Part shown: one piece after another, positions 60,447 to 64,000 of the stretch
Layout: the number at the start of each line of letters is the position of its first letter
Numbering within the stretch: the first letter of the stretch is position 1
Assembly: GCF_901709675.1 (NCBI RefSeq)
Contig: NC_051107.1
Location: 1,419,501 to 1,483,500 of the forward strand
Length of the DNA: 64,000 nt
Source of the DNA: Syngnathus acus
Taxonomy: Eukaryota > Chordata > Actinopteri > Syngnathiformes > Syngnathidae
Reading direction: 5' to 3'
Program-made: the position numbers and the translations under genes
The notes under the pieces: model-generated
Databases searched by the model: none
Told to the model about the DNA's origin: nothing
Seen by the model: the letters and a program-made list of their open reading frames with translations, nothing else

Positions 60447-62185
60447 ATCTTTTTTTTAAAATTTGTGTATAATAGCGTAGGCCATACATTATTGATGACG
60501 AAAAAGCAATACACACGTATAATGGATTAAAACTGTTAGACACATATATTCAATTTAAAACTGAGTCTTCTGAATAATGTGGAACAAAGAATGTGGTTTA
60601 AAAAAATAAGGATTTTTAGATTCCTCAGGTGTACCTAATAAAGTGTCCAGTGACATTTGAATACTCAACCTGCTGTTTATATAACAAATACTTGAATGCA
60701 TTGTAATTGAACTCTGATGTAAAGTGCACACAATTAGTTGGATAAATATGTAAATAATATTTATATTCTTCAAAAATAAAAAACAACTTCCAAAAGCAAA
60801 CACAAACAAACTTGAATGATATTTAATAGCATGTTGATATACTGCAAAGACAGTTCAAGAGAGGAATTCAACCGCGGGAAGTCATGGCTCATTTCTCTCA
60901 CACTCCCTTATCTTTAACTTTTTTTTAATCAATTAATTAAATGTAAATTCACTAATATGATGTCATCATGTCATTCATGAAGCAGTGCACTTGTATATAT
61001 GGGAGAGCCCTTTGGTCAGTGTCCTGTCATAGGTGAAAGTCAGCCACTCGTGGGACTCCCTAAATGCTACATTGGTTGCCGTGGTAACGTCCCGTACACG
61101 CACACACATATATAAAGCATCTCCCAAGAAAATTCAACAGTTAAGTTCGAGGGGGGGGGGAACCTGACATTTGCTTATTCCACTGGTCACCCCACTTGAA
61201 TGGGGTAATAATTCAATGCATTGAGATTTTTTTTTTTTTATGACCGAAAAATGCACCCCTTTATTCCCTATTCATGTGCTCACACACTTAATTCAATCAT
61301 GCATCAAAACATACATGCAAACCAAATTAAAATCTTGGAACAAACACTTTCTCATGTTTTTCAAGCCAATAGAAATAAATCAACAGAAGTGCTTGTTCAG
61401 GGGCGTACTTAACTTATTCTTTCTATTTTATTGTACTTTGATGTGTTTAAAATGTCTTGAAAAAAGCACAACTAGCTGCAATAATGCTGAAGTTTTAAGC
61501 AGGATTTGCTCATGTTTCATTTCAGGACACACATTTCTTTTTTTTTTTTAAAGTCCATGTGATGTTATCAGTGAATAAAAGATGGCTAGAGTTGAAAAAA
61601 AAAAAAACAATAAATCTGCCTGATGGCTGCCTGATGGCTGTCAGCTGACTGGACGGGTCTGGAAGTTAATGCTCACTTGGGGCTTTTTTTCTTTTTTAGT
61701 GCATAAAATATGAGGCAGGGCATCGAGTGACTCATCGGAGAGTGAAAGTCATGTGATTATTAAGATGCTCCGTGTCCTTTCCGATATCTTTTAGGATGTG
61801 ATATTTACAATCCACGCACCAGGAACGAAGTTCAACTAATGCCCCAGTTATTATTATCAGCATTTTCTGTCTGGACAAAAGCTGTTGTTTATTCATTGTT
61901 TTTCTTGCGTTTTGGGGATAAATGTCAGGTTAGAAAGATAAGCAGGAGATAGGAGAAGACAAAACACACGGAAAATGGGGAGGTACCAAATACACACAAA
62001 GGCTTTAAAAACCAAAATTGAACGAGGAAATTCGAGATTCCCTGAAAAAGCGAAGAAGCGTCAGCGTCCCCCTCGAAGAGAAACATGGCGGCCACAGTGC
62101 GTCTCAGTTTGAAAGTCTGTTGTTGGATAGAAGCAGTTTGTTTCTTGTAGAAGCAATAAATAAATAAATAGCCAGTGTGGAAGTG

Positions 62186-62300
62186 TCCATCCATCCATCC
62201 ATCCATCCATCCATCCATCCATCCATCCATCCATCCATCCATCCATCCATCCATCCATCCATCCATCCATCCATCCATCCATCCATCAATCATCCATCGT
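62186..62300 (+). repeat. (ATCC)n microsatellite
   Basis: About 25 perfect tandem ATCC units (GGAT on the other strand), then a few imperfect ones. The repeated MDGW open frames on the minus strand come only from this array. Confidence 0.97.
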
Positions 62301-62591
62301 GAGTAGATTTTTGGAAGTCCTTCTTTTCCGCTTTGCTCATTTTTTTTGGGACAACAGTCGCAGGTGAGGATATTTTCTGCTCTCTGTCCATCCCAATTTT
62401 AGCTCGAGTTAAAAAGGTGGCTTTTGAAAATCGAATCAAATGTTATCCACACATGACATTGCTTTTTTCAAATCTAAGCATATTTTCCTAAATATAATTA
62501 AATGTTGTTTTTTTTTTTTAAATAATTCTTCTGATGATATATTTTATGTACATTGTGTACTGTTAAATAAGCAGGGTTAATTAAATTCTAT

Positions 62592-63077
62592 TTACACCAT
62601 GCTCCGAGAGCCGCTAGGGGTCCGATGTAGGCTGAGGCGGGGGTCCGGGGGGATGTACTGATGCGGGTGGTTGTATGGCGGCGGCGGCGGAGGAAGAGGG
62701 GGTTGGTAGCCGTCTCCGCCGCCGCATTGCGAAGGGTCAGGCGAACGCAGAGGTGTGGACGTGGCCGACTGGCTCAGCTGGTAATGCTGGTAGTAGTGGT
62801 GTGGGTGGTAGTGGGGGTGCGGGTGGGGGGGCGCGTGGCTGAGGAAGGCCTCCATGCGGGCGTGGCCGCCGTTGTCCAACATGATGACCTTGACGATCTG
62901 CTGACACTGGATGAGCGCCTCGGGCCGCAGGTCGGCCACGCTGGCGGCGGGCTGGGGGCGTGGCCGCTGGGCCGGGGTGCCCGGGTGGACCGGCGGCTCC
63001 CCCCCGTGGTTAAGAAGCCCCGCGCTCTCGGGACTGCTGCTGAGCTGGTACGTCTGAAGCCTGTTGTGAATTGACAC
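62592..63077 (-). CDS. iqsec3: last coding exon, probably iqsec3 (Arf-GEF of the BRAG family)
   Basis: A minus-strand exon opens after a clean acceptor (TTTTCTAAACTAG at about 63078) and runs 161 codons plus stop at 62592. It starts VSIHNRLQTYQLSSSPES, contains ALIQCQQIVKVIMLDNGG, then a His/Pro/Tyr-rich low-complexity tract (PHPHPHYHPHHYYQHYQ, PPLPPPPPPYNHPHQ) and ends RTPSGSRSMV, a possible class I PDZ ligand. IQSEC/BRAG proteins are synaptic Arf exchange factors with an IQ motif, Sec7 and PH domains and such proline-rich tails. I cannot prove the paralogue from this exon. The position supports iqsec3: in human 12p13.33 IQSEC3 lies tail to tail with SLC6A12/13, as here. The rest of the gene is beyond the right edge. 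Confidence 0.65.
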   Translation of the reverse strand: MSIHNRLQTYQLSSSPESAGLLNHGGEPPVHPGTPAQRPRPQPAASVADLRPEALIQCQQIVKVIMLDNGGHARMEAFLSHAPPHPHPHYHPHHYYQHYQLSQSATSTPLRSPDPSQCGGGDGYQPPLPPPPPPYNHPHQYIPPDPRLSLHRTPSGSRSMV

Positions 63078-64000
63078 CTAGTTTAGAAAACAGCCAAGAG
63101 AACAGCATCAAATGTTATCAAGCTGGTTCCTCCGCTATGATCCGTCAAGCCCTCTTTATTCATTTTTTTCTGGGGGGGGGGGGTGAAAGTGGTGGTGATG
63201 TCATAACACAAACACGCACACACGTGGGGTGAAGGGGGGGCTTGGTTTGGTCCTCTGTGGATGCTGGGAATTGTGCGTGAGGGGTGGTGGGGGGAAGCCG
63301 GGTGGTTCCAAAGGGGACACTGAGGGCACCTGTATCGCCCTTCCAAACCACTGTGTGGCGCTATGGGGAGGGGGGGGGGACATACTCAGGATTGGGTGGA
63401 GGGAACCAGAACGTGCGGTTGGTAGAAGAGGAGGGCAAGCACACAAGACGTCTAACAAGCAACAAGGCACGATGCACAAGTCCTATTATTGCTACTCTTA
63501 TTCTTTTCTCCTGTCTTTGTCCTCCCAAGTAGGGGTTGAACCACTTCAGAAGTTTTAATTTTGTTTTGGCCTTTGTATTAGTTTTAATTCGTATTTAGAG
63601 CAGGTGAAAATGCGATAACGAGTGTAAGATTTTAAAAAAAGGTCACCAAGTATTGTGTCATAAACTACAATTTTCTACAATTTTTTTAATTTACCAAAAT
63701 AAAAAATCAGAAAGCTCACCGATTATATAATTGACAAAAACTAAATTTGTATTTTTTACATGTTTGTCTTGTTTTGTATCCAAAAATAAATGATTGTTTG
63801 AATTGTGATTTCAATGATTACCAACACAATCAGTTTTTTTTTTTTTTTTCTTTTTTCAGAACGGAGCAGTGCCATTTTGCTCTATGATATGGTTTTAGTC
63901 AATTTGTCAACTCGCCGACCTATGGGTCCAACCCCTACTTTTTAGAACTAGCTTAAGAAGAAGAACACTATCGATATCCAGTCCCTGAGTAGATGTTCTG
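63078..64000 (-). other. intron of the iqsec3-like gene
   Basis: No upstream exon with a believable donor appears before the window ends. G-rich runs occur at 63170-63240 and 63365-63380, and a small TIR element is at 63528-63939. Confidence 0.45.
63528..63939. mobile_element. small TIR element (MITE-like)
   Basis: AGTAGGGGTTGAACC at the left and GGTCCAACCCCTACT at the right are inverse complements with one mismatch, about 412 bases apart and enclosing A/T-rich DNA with no frame. Family not assigned. Confidence 0.5.

Larger units (their letters stand above)
60280..62591. other. 3' ends of the GAT1-like gene and iqsec3-like gene
   Basis: AATAAA at 60441-60446, 162 bases after the GAT1-like stop, is a good poly(A) signal. 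On the minus strand the iqsec3-like 3' UTR starts at 62591 and runs leftwards, and TTTATT at 61886 is one possible signal for it. A long ATCC microsatellite is at 62186. The rest is A/T-rich without a supported exon. Confidence 0.45.

Noticed and set aside
61925-62293. Minus-strand frames with repeated MDGW units
   Set aside because: Translation of the (ATCC)n microsatellite; no gene context.
62661-63074. Plus-strand 137-codon Val/Arg/Gly-rich frame
   Set aside because: Antisense shadow of the iqsec3-like exon; composition follows the GC-rich His/Pro codons of the other strand.
1-64000. CRISPR arrays, phage, operons or tRNA genes
   Set aside because: Nothing of the kind is present; the window is intron-rich vertebrate DNA, and the only tRNA-like sequence is the SINE head at about 4720-4790.

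Overview
This is vertebrate nuclear DNA, almost certainly from a ray-finned (teleost) fish. Genes are split into many short exons with GT-AG introns. Whole exon sets translate into vertebrate proteins. The gaps carry fish-type repeats: Tc1 transposons, a tRNA-derived SINE, many short terminal-inverted-repeat (TIR) elements, and tetranucleotide microsatellites.

Layout from left to right. (1) 57-1995, minus: first half of cracr2a (EF-hand calcium sensor), running off the left edge. (2) 2724-4126, minus: ccdc59, a Fyv7/TAP26-type ribosome-biogenesis protein with a 30-bp minisatellite inside an exon. (3) 4799-8998, plus: mettl25, a predicted SAM-dependent methyltransferase, head to head with ccdc59 across about 0.67 kb that contains a SINE. 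(4) 10966-34481, plus: tmtc2, an ER O-mannosyltransferase with C-terminal TPRs, complete in 12 coding exons; its two big introns are repeat-rich. (5) 37203-39560, minus: parp11, a WWE plus mono-ADP-ribosyltransferase protein, 7 coding exons. (6) 41211-51501, plus: an SLC6 transporter of the GAT2/BGT1 branch, 15 coding exons. (7) 55751-60279, plus: a second SLC6 gene of the GAT1 branch, 14 coding exons, with a dead Tc1 copy in intron 12. (8) 62592-63077, minus: a C-terminal exon that fits iqsec3.

The gene set mixes two blocks that are apart on human chromosome 12: 12p13 (CRACR2A, PARP11, SLC6A12/13, IQSEC3) and 12q21 (CCDC59, METTL25, TMTC2). The two transporters sit in tandem and are probably the remnant of an old GABA/betaine transporter cluster, with a GAT1-type member that human 12p13 lacks. 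There is no operon-like functional link between the other genes.

Exon borders were assigned by eye from reading frame, splice sites and remembered family sequence, not by alignment. Phases were checked by length and agree throughout, with two splice-site exceptions: an apparently broken donor in mettl25 and a GC donor in the first SLC6 gene. I found no CRISPR array, tRNA, rRNA or prokaryotic-type system. The most unusual points are the coding minisatellite in ccdc59, the mettl25 donor, a SINE ending about 10 bp before the mettl25 start, a Tc1 nested in an older repeat, clustered CTCF-like motifs, and the SLC6 pair.
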